A stretch of DNA of 64,000 nucleotides, from assembly GCA_016700415.1 (NCBI GenBank), contig CP065018.1, forward strand, positions 1 to 64,000, given 5' to 3'. Under the pieces are notes generated by a model. That model did no database searches. It saw only the letters and a program-made list of their open reading frames with translations, and was not told the DNA's origin. The DNA comes from Flavobacteriales bacterium. GTDB lineage: Bacteria; Bacteroidota; Bacteroidia; Flavobacteriales_F; PHOS-HE28. Shown here piece after piece: positions 37,126 through 44,947 of the stretch. The position numbers were made by a program, and so were the translations under genes. The first letter of the stretch is position 1. Each line of letters opens with the position of its first letter.

Positions 37126-38169
37126 TCAGAAGGGGCTGGCCAATGCCGTGTCGGTCAGGAAGGTCTGGTCGGTGAAGGTGTGCAGGAAGGCCACCAGGTC
37201 GGCTTTCTGCTGCGGGGAAAGGTTCAGCCCCGTCTCCTTGCCGGGCTTGGTCATGATCGGGTCAAGGCTGGCCGAAGGCCTCACGCCGGAGTTGTAGTGC
37301 TCCACCACTTCCTCCAGTGTGGCGAACCGGCCGTCGTGCATGTAGGGCCCGGTCTGTGCGATGTTCCGCAGGGAAGGGGACTTGAAGGCCCCCATGTCCG
37401 TGGAGTTGCCCGTTATCATGTAGCGGCCCTGATCATTGCCCGTGAAGACCGAGTCCAGCCCGATGTTGTGGAAGGCATTGTCCGTGAGGAGCGGGAATCC
37501 GTGGCAGTGGAAGCAATCGCCTGTCTCAGTGAGGTAGACCATCATCCCGTTCATCTCCGAGGGCGTGAGCCCGATCTCGTACCGGAGATACTGGTCCAGC
37601 CGGCTGTTGGAGGAGATCATGCTGCGGAACCATTGTGCCAATGCTTTGCTCACCGCATCCTGCGTGATCGTGGAGCTGCCTAATGCCGATTGGAACAACT
37701 GCGGATAATCGGGGTCATTCTGCAGGACGCTCACGTCCACTTCAAAGAACTCCTCCACCTCGAAGCGCATGATGTCCTCCAGCGTGCCCTGCACGTTGCC
37801 CTTCCACAAAAAATTAGTGCTCCAGCCTAAGTTGACATGGGGCAGCACGTTGAGAAAACCGGGGGGGACGGTGGGCACACTGAAGCCCAGCTCCTGGGAA
37901 TGGCAGCTACTGCACGAACGGCCTGCCCTGGGGCCGTTCGTGGAGAGGAGGGGGTCGTAGTAGAGCCTGCGCCCCAGTTGGATGCCTTCCTGCGTGGTGG
38001 GGTTGTTGGCCGGTACGGTCATCTGCGGGAAGTATCCCGGCCCTGCGAGGTCCACGGGTGTTCCGGATGGGCCGGAAGTGGCCGCTGTTGGTTCAACCGA
38101 GTCCCGTTTGCAGGAGGAGGCCAGAAGCACCGGGATGAGGAGGAGGCCCGCAAGAAGGGATTTGTTCAT
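37126..38169 (-). CDS. Di-heme cytochrome c peroxidase / MauG family, MbnH-like lipoprotein
   Basis: The 347-residue protein has a lipoprotein signal (LLIPVLLASSCKRD) and two heme motifs, CSSCH near residue 88 and CFHCH near 210. FKSPSLRNIAQTGPYMHDGR and TLEEVVEHYNSGVRPSASLD are typical of the MauG/CcpA family. Its ATG overlaps the stop of the MbnP-like gene (ATGA), so the pair is translationally coupled. In methanotrophs, MbnH modifies a tryptophan of MbnP to build a copper site, and the same role is plausible here; ordinary peroxide reduction is the alternative. Confidence 0.8.
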   Translation of the reverse strand: MNKSLLAGLLLIPVLLASSCKRDSVEPTAATSGPSGTPVDLAGPGYFPQMTVPANNPTTQEGIQLGRRLYYDPLLSTNGPRAGRSCSSCHSQELGFSVPTVPPGFLNVLPHVNLGWSTNFLWKGNVQGTLEDIMRFEVEEFFEVDVSVLQNDPDYPQLFQSALGSSTITQDAVSKALAQWFRSMISSNSRLDQYLRYEIGLTPSEMNGMMVYLTETGDCFHCHGFPLLTDNAFHNIGLDSVFTGNDQGRYMITGNSTDMGAFKSPSLRNIAQTGPYMHDGRFATLEEVVEHYNSGVRPSASLDPIMTKPGKETGLNLSPQQKADLVAFLHTFTDQTFLTDTALASPF

Positions 38170-38900
38170 GGCTGATAGGCGATGGTGAAGGCGTTCGCGC
38201 AATTCTCCTGCAGCTGGCCCATCAGGTCCATGTTGCCCATGGAATAGTTGCCCGTAGCGAGGTCATACGTGTTCGGCGTGCGGAATACTTCGTTGAGGTT
38301 AAAGGTGAGCTGCAGTTTTCCGCCGCTGCCGGTGATGGTAAAGCCTTGTTGCAGCTCGGCGTGGGGCAGGAAGGCGTTCTTACCGATGTGCATGGCATAG
38401 CCCGGTGTTGTTCCGTCGGAAACGAAGCGACCCTCGAACTTGATAAAGTGGTAACCGCCGCCCATCGGTTCCGGCCAGGCCATATTGATGTTCTCGATGG
38501 TGTTGGGCAAGGCGCCCGTAATGTTCAGCGCCGGGGGCAGGCCCAGCAACATGGTTGCCCCGCTGTACGTGCCGGCGCGCAAGCTGCTGAGGTCGAAGTC
38601 CGTCACCCCGGCGGCGTTCACGTACCACGGGCCGTGCAGGGTATCATTCGCGGTACTGCCCGTGCCCATCAGCACCAGCTCGCTCAGGTAGTATTCCACC
38701 TTTGTGACACTGTAAAGCGCACCCGCCTCATTCGTATAGAGCAAGGTGTCGTAGGTCAACGGCAGGCCGTCCACCACATGGCTTACGCTCAGAACAGCCG
38801 GGTCGGCAGGAACGGCGGCGGGCGGGTACGTCGTCTCTTTTTTGCAACCACTAACGAGCATGGATAGCAGGAAGGAGGGGAGCAGGAGATGTCGGAGCAT
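38166..38900 (-). CDS. MbnP family lipoprotein
   Basis: From the ATG at 38900 the 244-residue protein carries a lipoprotein signal (LLSMLVSGCKKE) and the MbnP layout: VTKVEYYLSELVLMGTG, DFDLSSLRAGTYSGATMLLG, INMAWPEPMGGGYHFIKFEG and LQLTFNLNEVFRTPNTYDLA. The tryptophan before GGGYHFIKFEG falls in the block where the family carries the residue oxidised to kynurenine by MbnH. It is the first gene of a two-gene minus-strand operon with the di-heme enzyme. Predicted location is the periplasm or outer membrane, with copper binding as the likely role. Confidence 0.72.
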   Translation of the reverse strand: MLRHLLLPSFLLSMLVSGCKKETTYPPAAVPADPAVLSVSHVVDGLPLTYDTLLYTNEAGALYSVTKVEYYLSELVLMGTGSTANDTLHGPWYVNAAGVTDFDLSSLRAGTYSGATMLLGLPPALNITGALPNTIENINMAWPEPMGGGYHFIKFEGRFVSDGTTPGYAMHIGKNAFLPHAELQQGFTITGSGGKLQLTFNLNEVFRTPNTYDLATGNYSMGNMDLMGQLQENCANAFTIAYQP

Positions 38901-38954
38901 GATGGTTAAAAGTTGTTCGTTCCACAAAGAACGGGATCGGTCGATCATTTATGG

Positions 38955-38966
38955 TGATATGTATCA
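38955..38966. promoter_or_regulatory. Crp/Fnr-type site upstream of the MbnP/MbnH operon
   Basis: TGATATGTATCA is a perfect inverted repeat (TGAT-N4-ATCA, Fnr-like) centred about 60 bases upstream of the MbnP-like ATG on the minus strand. It extends to GTGATATGTATCAC. Confidence 0.5.
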
Positions 38967-39072
38967 CATAGGATGAATGTGGATCAGGCATGGGGTGATC
39001 TAAAAAGTCAATGAATACGGGGGAAGGAAGGTGTGGCATCGTCGATATCCACGATCAAGTTGAAAAATAATA

Positions 39073-39084
39073 TGACATAGGTCA
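39073..39084. promoter_or_regulatory. Crp/Fnr-type site upstream of the lysyl-oxidase-like gene
   Basis: TGACATAGGTCA repeats the site before the nar operon with only two of twelve bases changed, both in the spacer region. Its centre lies about 57 bases before the ATG at 39135. Confidence 0.5.
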
Positions 39085-39134
39085 TACAAATGCCTGTTGA
39101 TCTCCCTACCTTGCCCTCACAAACGCCCCACACG

Positions 39135-41186
39135 ATGCGACACCTTTACCTTCTGCTCCTTCTGCTGTTGATGGTCCGGACCGGTACGGCCACGGCCCAA
39201 TGCACCACCAACAATGCCACCTCCTGCGCCTGCCCTGACGGGAGCCAGGATTGCGACCTGCTTCCGGACGTGACGATCTCGTGGTATGCCCTGTTGAACT
39301 ACTTGAGCGGGCCCAACGAGGAGGCTGGCCGGATCTATGTGACCGGCTCCACACCGAACATCGGCATGGGGCCCTTGGAGGTGCGCGGCGTGGACCTCGA
39401 CGGCTATCGGCGTTTTACCTGCGGTACGGACACCTTCACGGTGTACGACCCGAACGCGCAGCAGCAGTTCGCCTGCCCGAACGGCGGCACGGCCAAGCAG
39501 CTCACCACCCAGCGCATCTTCCACAAGAACGGACCGACCATGACCTCCCGGGAGCGCGTGATGCCGCAAGGCATGACCTATCACCCCACTCACGGGCATA
39601 CGCACTACGACCAATGGGGCATCTACAGCCTGCGGATACCGGAGGCAGGGGTGACGGACCCGCGGGAATGGCCGATCCTGGGGCAGGGCTACAAGCTCGG
39701 CTTTTGCTTGATGGACTACAATAGCTGTGGCAGCTCATCGGTAACGAACCATTGCAAGGATGACAACACCGTGTACAACGCGGGGAACAGCTTGACGACA
39801 TCGGATTTCCCGAATTACGGGCTCGGCGGGCCTTACGGCTGCAGCATGGTCCGCCAAGGGATCTCCTCGGGCTATACCGATATCTACAGCGAGTACCTCG
39901 ATGGCATGTGGATCAACATTCCCGCCAACACCTGCAACGGCGATTACTGGATCGTCTATGAGGTGGACCCGCTCAATGTGGTGGAGGAGGCCAATGAGGA
40001 GAACAATTTCACCGCCGTGCCCATTACGCTGACCCAGCAGTCCTCTTCCGCCCCGCCCATGGCCGCCATCCATTGCGATGAGCAGGCTTATGTATGCCCT
40101 GGCGGTCAAGTGAAACTGCAAGCCAATGCAGGCGTCTCCTACCAGTGGTCCAACGGTGCTACGACCAATTCCATCATGGCAGACCCCGGTACGTACTCTG
40201 TAGTGGTGACCACGTATTGCGGTACGGCCACCTCCGCGCCGTTCACCGTTACGGAACTCCCCCAACCCGGGCCGCCCGTGGTTGAGGATGCCTTGGTCTG
40301 TGAAGGCGGGATCGCCGTGCTCACCACCACCGCTTCAGATCCGGTATGGGCCGATGCCCAAGGAAATACACTGGGGACCGGATCCAGCTATGAAACACCT
40401 CCGTTGTACGCCTCCACCACCTATCAGGTGACCAGCACGAATACGCTGGCCGGTGCCCTGTTGCACGGTGGGAAGCTCGATAACAGCGGGGGAGGCAACT
40501 ACCATGCGGGAGGGATCGCCCTGAAATTCGATGCGCAGAAGTCCTTCCGGCTGAAGTCCGTGCGGCTCTTCGCGGGCAGTGCGGGCATGCGCACCATCGA
40601 AGTGGTGGACGTGGTCGGCGTGGTGCGCCATACACGTTCTGCCTTCGTTCCCGCCGGCGAATCGCGCATGGACCTGGACTTTGATATCCTTCCAGGAACG
40701 GACTACACGCTCACTGTTGCCGGCCAAGTGGACCTCTGGCGCAGCACCAGCACCGTTTCCTATCCTTACACCATCGGCGATGTGGCCACCCTTACCACGT
40801 CGAGCGTGGGCTCGTCCTACTATCCCTATTTCTTCGATTGGGAAGTGGAAGTGGGCGGTGGGCAATGTGCCAGTGCGCCCACCATGGTACAGGTGGAGGT
40901 GGAGATCTGCACGGGGGTGAATGAGCCGCTGTCGCTGCGCGGCTTCGAAGTATATCCGAACCCGAGCAACGGCTTCTCCGAGATCTCTCTGCACTTGCTG
41001 GCACCGGCCGAGGTGCTGTTGGACCTCACCGATGCGCTGGGCCGGAACGTCCGTACCGAGCGCTTCCACGCAGTAAGTGGCCAAGTGCTGCGACCGCTCG
41101 ACACGAGCGTGTTGCCCAAGGGCATCTATCTGCTTTCCCTGCGGATCGAGGGGCGCCTCTTCCAGCGCAGGCTGGTGGTCCAATAG
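39135..41186 (+). CDS. Secreted lysyl-oxidase-like copper protein with T9SS signal
   Basis: From the ATG at 39135 the 683-residue protein has a signal peptide (YLLLLLLLMVRTGTATAQ) and a lysyl-oxidase-type domain. This includes IFHKNGPTMTSRERVMPQGM, the copper-site segment TYHPTHGHTHYDQWGIYSLR and YTDIYSEYLDGMWINIPANT with VEEANEENNFTAVPI. A PKD/Ig-like part (CPGGQVKLQANAGVSYQWSN) and a variable region follow. The end, FEVYPNPSNGFSEISLHLLA to RLFQRRLVV, is a type A T9SS sorting domain. It should be exported to the cell surface, with amine-oxidase activity possible but unproven; the lysyl-tyrosylquinone partner residues were not assigned. Confidence 0.75.
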   Translation: MRHLYLLLLLLLMVRTGTATAQCTTNNATSCACPDGSQDCDLLPDVTISWYALLNYLSGPNEEAGRIYVTGSTPNIGMGPLEVRGVDLDGYRRFTCGTDTFTVYDPNAQQQFACPNGGTAKQLTTQRIFHKNGPTMTSRERVMPQGMTYHPTHGHTHYDQWGIYSLRIPEAGVTDPREWPILGQGYKLGFCLMDYNSCGSSSVTNHCKDDNTVYNAGNSLTTSDFPNYGLGGPYGCSMVRQGISSGYTDIYSEYLDGMWINIPANTCNGDYWIVYEVDPLNVVEEANEENNFTAVPITLTQQSSSAPPMAAIHCDEQAYVCPGGQVKLQANAGVSYQWSNGATTNSIMADPGTYSVVVTTYCGTATSAPFTVTELPQPGPPVVEDALVCEGGIAVLTTTASDPVWADAQGNTLGTGSSYETPPLYASTTYQVTSTNTLAGALLHGGKLDNSGGGNYHAGGIALKFDAQKSFRLKSVRLFAGSAGMRTIEVVDVVGVVRHTRSAFVPAGESRMDLDFDILPGTDYTLTVAGQVDLWRSTSTVSYPYTIGDVATLTTSSVGSSYYPYFFDWEVEVGGGQCASAPTMVQVEVEICTGVNEPLSLRGFEVYPNPSNGFSEISLHLLAPAEVLLDLTDALGRNVRTERFHAVSGQVLRPLDTSVLPKGIYLLSLRIEGRLFQRRLVVQ

Positions 41187-41203
41187 CAACGGGATGATGG
41201 GCC

Positions 41204-43189
41204 ATGGCGACTAAGCGGACCCGCTCGTTCGGCAAGTGGCGCACGGCCACCCTCGTGGGCGTACATCTGCTTTTCATCGCCCATTTCATCCACTGGAAGC
41301 TGCGCGGGCGCACCTTGGCGCCGCTGGAGTTCAACGAGGTGCTGTACACGATCCATCAAGGCATCGTAACGGCGGGCTTCATCTTCATGGCGCTGGTGAT
41401 GGTGGCCACCTTGTTCTTCGGCCGCTTCTTCTGCTCGTGGGGATGCCACATCCTGGCTTTGCAGGATGCATGCGGCTGGATGATGGACAAGCTGCGCATC
41501 CCGCGGACCTCGATCCGTTCGCGCACCTTGGTCTGGATCCCTTTCGTGGTGATGGGCTACCTTTTCATCTGGCCGCAGATATTGGCCTTGTTCCACGGGC
41601 TGGACCCCGCATCGCTCCATGTGGTAGAGGCCAGTGCAGCAGGTGGCTGGTCCTCATTCAGCACGGACAACCTCTGGCGTAACCTCCCGCCACCGGGCAT
41701 CGCTGTGCTCACTTTCTTCATCTGCGGTTTCCTCATCGTTTACCTGCTGGGCAGCCGCGGCTTTTGCTTTCAGGCTTGCCCGTACGGTGCGCTCTTCAGC
41801 ATCGCCGACCAGTTCGCCCCGGGGCGTATCGCTCTGAACGTCGCCAAGGATTGCACCTCATGTGGCTTGTGTACCAAGGCCTGCACCTCGGACATCCTCG
41901 TGCACAAGGAGCTGGCCCAGCACGGCATGGTGACGAATCCGCGCTGCATGAAGGACCTTGACTGCATCGCGGCCTGCCCCGAGGATGCCATCACCTACGG
42001 GTTCCGGAAGCCGCCCCTGTTCCGCAAGGGCCACCCGTTGGGCACCTATGCAGGCCGGTACAGTTTCTCCTTGGGAGAGGATATCCTGCTGGCGGTGGTC
42101 TTTCTGATCGCGATGTTCATTTTCCGGGGGCTGTACGATGCCGTCGCCTTCCTGATGGCCGTGGGCCTATCGGTGTGTACCGCTTATCTCGTTCTGATGG
42201 GTTTCCGCCTGTGGAAACGGAAGACCATGAAGGTCCGTGGACTGGTGCTGCGGAGCGATGGCCGGTTGCACTCGGCCGGTGTCGCTTACGGTGTGGTCGT
42301 GCTGGCCTTGGTGGCGTTCACGCTCCACAGCGGTTTTGTGCAATTCCTCACCTGGCAAGGAAAGTCCGCGTTCAAGGAATTGGCCGGTGCGCCTGCCGGA
42401 AAGATCGACCGCACCGAGCTCGACGAAGCCATCTCCCATTACGAAAAGGCATTGTATTACGGTCTGGTCGCACCCATTGACCGGCGCAAGGAACTGGCGA
42501 ACCTCTATCTGCTTGCCGGCCAGGCGCCCAAAGCCATCACCCTGCTTGAAGGCATCGTGGAACAGGACCCCGAACATGTGGAGGCGCGTTACCGGTTGGG
42601 CGAGCTGGCCATGGCGGCAGGGGACCGGAAGCGGGCACTGGAACATTGGAGGAAGACCCTTGAACTGGGGACGCCCCGGCCGCATGGCAAGGACGAGGAA
42701 CTGCTGGGGAACGCCGCGCTCCAAGTGGGGATCGACTTGGCCGGTGCCGGCAAGATGGACGAAGCACGTGCGATGTTCCAACGGTCGCTCCAAGGAATGC
42801 CGGGGGACCCGCGCCCGCAGTTGGCCTTGTCCGCGCTGGAAAGTGCCGCAGGACATGACGATGCCGCCATCGATCTGCTGGAACAGGCCTTGCGCAACGG
42901 TGCGGAAGAGGCACTGGTGCGGAATAATCTGGGCGCGCTCCATCTTCGGCAGGGGCACTGGCAGGAAGCACTTTTCCAATATGATCGCCTTGTGCAATTG
43001 CGCCCCGGGGACAGCAATGCGCAGTACACCCTCGGCGTGGTCCAGGCCCGGACCGGCGACACCAGCGGCGCGCGTTCTACCTTGCAGCACGCTCTTGCGC
43101 TCGATCCCGGGAATGCACGTGCCCGGACGGCCTTGTCCGTGCTTGATCACCAAGGGGGTGGTGCCGGGAACGCGCTTAACGAACAGTGA
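41204..43189 (+). CDS. Membrane polyferredoxin (NapH/NosR-like) fused to a TPR domain
   Basis: The 661-residue protein has several membrane helices in its N-terminal half, FFGRFFCSWGCHILALQDAC and GFCFQACPYGALFSIADQFA, which are the conserved CxxxC-P motifs of NapH/NosR/CcoG proteins. Two ferredoxin clusters (CTSCGLCTKACTSDIL and CMKDLDCIAACPEDAITYG) follow. From about residue 390 a TPR array begins: RKELANLYLLAGQAPKAITL, PEHVEARYRLGELAMAAGDR and EEALVRNNLGALHLRQGHWQ. The TPR tail should sit in the periplasm or cytoplasm and bind partner proteins. With the cytochromes downstream it suggests a quinol-linked electron route. Confidence 0.72.
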   Translation: MATKRTRSFGKWRTATLVGVHLLFIAHFIHWKLRGRTLAPLEFNEVLYTIHQGIVTAGFIFMALVMVATLFFGRFFCSWGCHILALQDACGWMMDKLRIPRTSIRSRTLVWIPFVVMGYLFIWPQILALFHGLDPASLHVVEASAAGGWSSFSTDNLWRNLPPPGIAVLTFFICGFLIVYLLGSRGFCFQACPYGALFSIADQFAPGRIALNVAKDCTSCGLCTKACTSDILVHKELAQHGMVTNPRCMKDLDCIAACPEDAITYGFRKPPLFRKGHPLGTYAGRYSFSLGEDILLAVVFLIAMFIFRGLYDAVAFLMAVGLSVCTAYLVLMGFRLWKRKTMKVRGLVLRSDGRLHSAGVAYGVVVLALVAFTLHSGFVQFLTWQGKSAFKELAGAPAGKIDRTELDEAISHYEKALYYGLVAPIDRRKELANLYLLAGQAPKAITLLEGIVEQDPEHVEARYRLGELAMAAGDRKRALEHWRKTLELGTPRPHGKDEELLGNAALQVGIDLAGAGKMDEARAMFQRSLQGMPGDPRPQLALSALESAAGHDDAAIDLLEQALRNGAEEALVRNNLGALHLRQGHWQEALFQYDRLVQLRPGDSNAQYTLGVVQARTGDTSGARSTLQHALALDPGNARARTALSVLDHQGGGAGNALNEQ

Positions 43190-43192
43190 ACC

Positions 43193-43609
43193 ATGGCACA
43201 CCGATCGATCCCCTTCATCCTCCTTTTTTTCATGCTGATCACAGCCTTCCGACTTTCCCAAGGCACGGGCGACCCATGGAAGGCCCCGGCGGAAGCTGAC
43301 GCCTTGGTGGACCCCTTGGCCAAAGATGCCAAGGCTGTCACAAAGGGAGCACGGGTTTTCACCTCGCTCTGCTGGACTTGCCACGGTATGCAGGGCAAAG
43401 GCGATGGGCCGAACGCGGCCGTGCTCACGGTCCACCCGGCCGATCTGGGTTCACCGGGGATCCAGGCCCAATCCAACGGCGCTTTGTACTGGAAGCTCAC
43501 CCACGGGCGCGGGGAGATGGCCTCCTACGAACAGGTGCTTTCGCGCGAGCAGCGCTGGGCCGTGGTGCATTACCTGCGTACCTTGAAACACGGTCCGGAT
43601 GAAAAGTAG
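43193..43609 (+). CDS. Small c-type cytochrome
   Basis: The 138-residue protein has a signal or anchor helix (SIPFILLFFMLITAFRLSQG) and one heme motif, SLCWTCHGMQGKGDGPNAAV, followed by LYWKLTHGRGEMASYEQVLS, whose methionine could be the axial ligand. It starts 3 bases after the polyferredoxin stop and overlaps the DUF5777 gene by 11 bases. Likely a periplasmic electron carrier of this four-gene group. Confidence 0.8.
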   Translation: MAHRSIPFILLFFMLITAFRLSQGTGDPWKAPAEADALVDPLAKDAKAVTKGARVFTSLCWTCHGMQGKGDGPNAAVLTVHPADLGSPGIQAQSNGALYWKLTHGRGEMASYEQVLSREQRWAVVHYLRTLKHGPDEK

Positions 43610-44519
43610 TCCACTGTTCGTCCATTTATTTTTCGGGGCACTCCTGTGTGCGTCCACGGCCGGGGTGCAGGCCCAAGAGGCCGGTAAGCCCGAGCTGGTA
43701 ACGAACACCTTCTCGTGGTCGCAGGTGATCAATGCGCAGTCCATCGAGGTGGTGCCCAGAAAGCGTTCCTTCGGCTTCATGATCCAGCACCGCTTCGGTG
43801 CCTTTGGCATGGATGATCAATCCTACAAGCAGTTCTTCGGCCTGGACCTGCCCGCCAATATCCGCTTCGGCTTCCAGTATGCGGTGAGCGACCGGATCCA
43901 CTTGGAGGTCGGCCGTTCCAAGAACGGCAAACTGGTGGACCTGGCGGTGAAGGCCCGGATCCTGCGGCAGACCGTGGACAATACCATGCCCATCTCGGTC
44001 ACCGGCTTCTTCGATGCTGCGGTGATGACCGATGCGTTCCCCGCCGTGGCGGATAACTACTACTTCGCCGATCTGACCACGCCTTTCGTTTACGAGTTCA
44101 AGCACCGTATGTCCTACAACTCACAGGTGATCGTGGGCCGCCGCTTCAACGAGGTGTTCTCCCTGCAGGCTGCGGGCGCCTTCGAGTACCGGAACCTGGC
44201 ACCTGCCGGAGGGGAGAACCTCACTATAGCCGTCCCGGTCAGCGGGCGGATCAAGGTCTCCACCAAGGGGGCCATCCTCTTCGAGTATGCACCGGTGGTG
44301 CAAGGGCGGCAACCCGTTGACCACCTTGACCCGGTGGCCATTGCTTACGAGCTGGCCACCTTGGGCCACGTGTTCCAGATCATCATCGCATCGAGCGGGG
44401 AGATCATGGAGCAGCGCTTGTACACTGCGCCACAGGTGCGCTACGATGAAGGCAACATGCTGCTCGGCTTCAACATCTCGCGCACGCTATTCGTCAAACC
44501 CAAGAGTCCACGTCCATGA
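43599..44519 (+). CDS. DUF5777 beta-barrel protein
   Basis: The 306-residue protein has a signal peptide ending CASTAGVQAQ and the pattern of a Bacteroidota DUF5777 outer-membrane-like beta protein: VVPRKRSFGFMIQHRFGAFG, LPANIRFGFQYAVSDRIHLE, VIVGRRFNEVFSLQAAGAFE and GHVFQIIIASSGEIMEQRLY. Proteins of this family typically sit beside cytochromes c and are of unknown function. Overlapping starts on both sides show that it belongs to the operon 41204-44941. Confidence 0.7.
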   Translation: MKSSPLFVHLFFGALLCASTAGVQAQEAGKPELVTNTFSWSQVINAQSIEVVPRKRSFGFMIQHRFGAFGMDDQSYKQFFGLDLPANIRFGFQYAVSDRIHLEVGRSKNGKLVDLAVKARILRQTVDNTMPISVTGFFDAAVMTDAFPAVADNYYFADLTTPFVYEFKHRMSYNSQVIVGRRFNEVFSLQAAGAFEYRNLAPAGGENLTIAVPVSGRIKVSTKGAILFEYAPVVQGRQPVDHLDPVAIAYELATLGHVFQIIIASSGEIMEQRLYTAPQVRYDEGNMLLGFNISRTLFVKPKSPRP

Positions 44520-44941
44520 GCACCTGTCGGGTTGTGTGGCCCATCGCGGCATTCATACTGTTGCTAATGGCGGGATGCGCCAAGGATGAGGGTCCTGTAG
44601 TGCTTCCCCGAGCGGATGTACCAGGCACGGTGGACACCGCCTACTTCAACACGGAGGTGGTTCCCATCTTCACCCAGCACTGTTGGAATTGCCATCCGAC
44701 CAATGGCGGACTGGATCTTGGTGCTGCGGCGGCGTATACCGACCTGGTGAACGTGGTCTCCATGGGCTATGCGCCGGATGTGCGAATCGTGCCCGGCGAT
44801 CCGGATGCATCGGTGCTGTGGCACAAGATCACGGGATCTACGAGCTATGGCCTCACCATGCCACCGAACGGCGCCACGCTGAACGCGGCAGATCTTCAGA
44901 CCATCCGCGACTGGATCGAGCAGGGCGCCTTGGACAATTGA
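44516..44941 (+). CDS. Lipoprotein with one cytochrome c motif
   Basis: The 141-residue protein has a lipoprotein signal (ILLLMAGCAKDEG) and one heme motif, QHCWNCHPTNGGLDLG, in the planctomycete-cytochrome style, followed by VPGDPDASVLWHKITGSTSY and MPPNGATLNAADLQTIRDWI. The MPPNG block supplies a likely methionine axial ligand. It overlaps the DUF5777 gene by 4 bases (ATGA) and ends the operon. Confidence 0.78.
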   Translation: MSTCRVVWPIAAFILLLMAGCAKDEGPVVLPRADVPGTVDTAYFNTEVVPIFTQHCWNCHPTNGGLDLGAAAAYTDLVNVVSMGYAPDVRIVPGDPDASVLWHKITGSTSYGLTMPPNGATLNAADLQTIRDWIEQGALDN

Positions 44942-44947
44942 TCGGCC

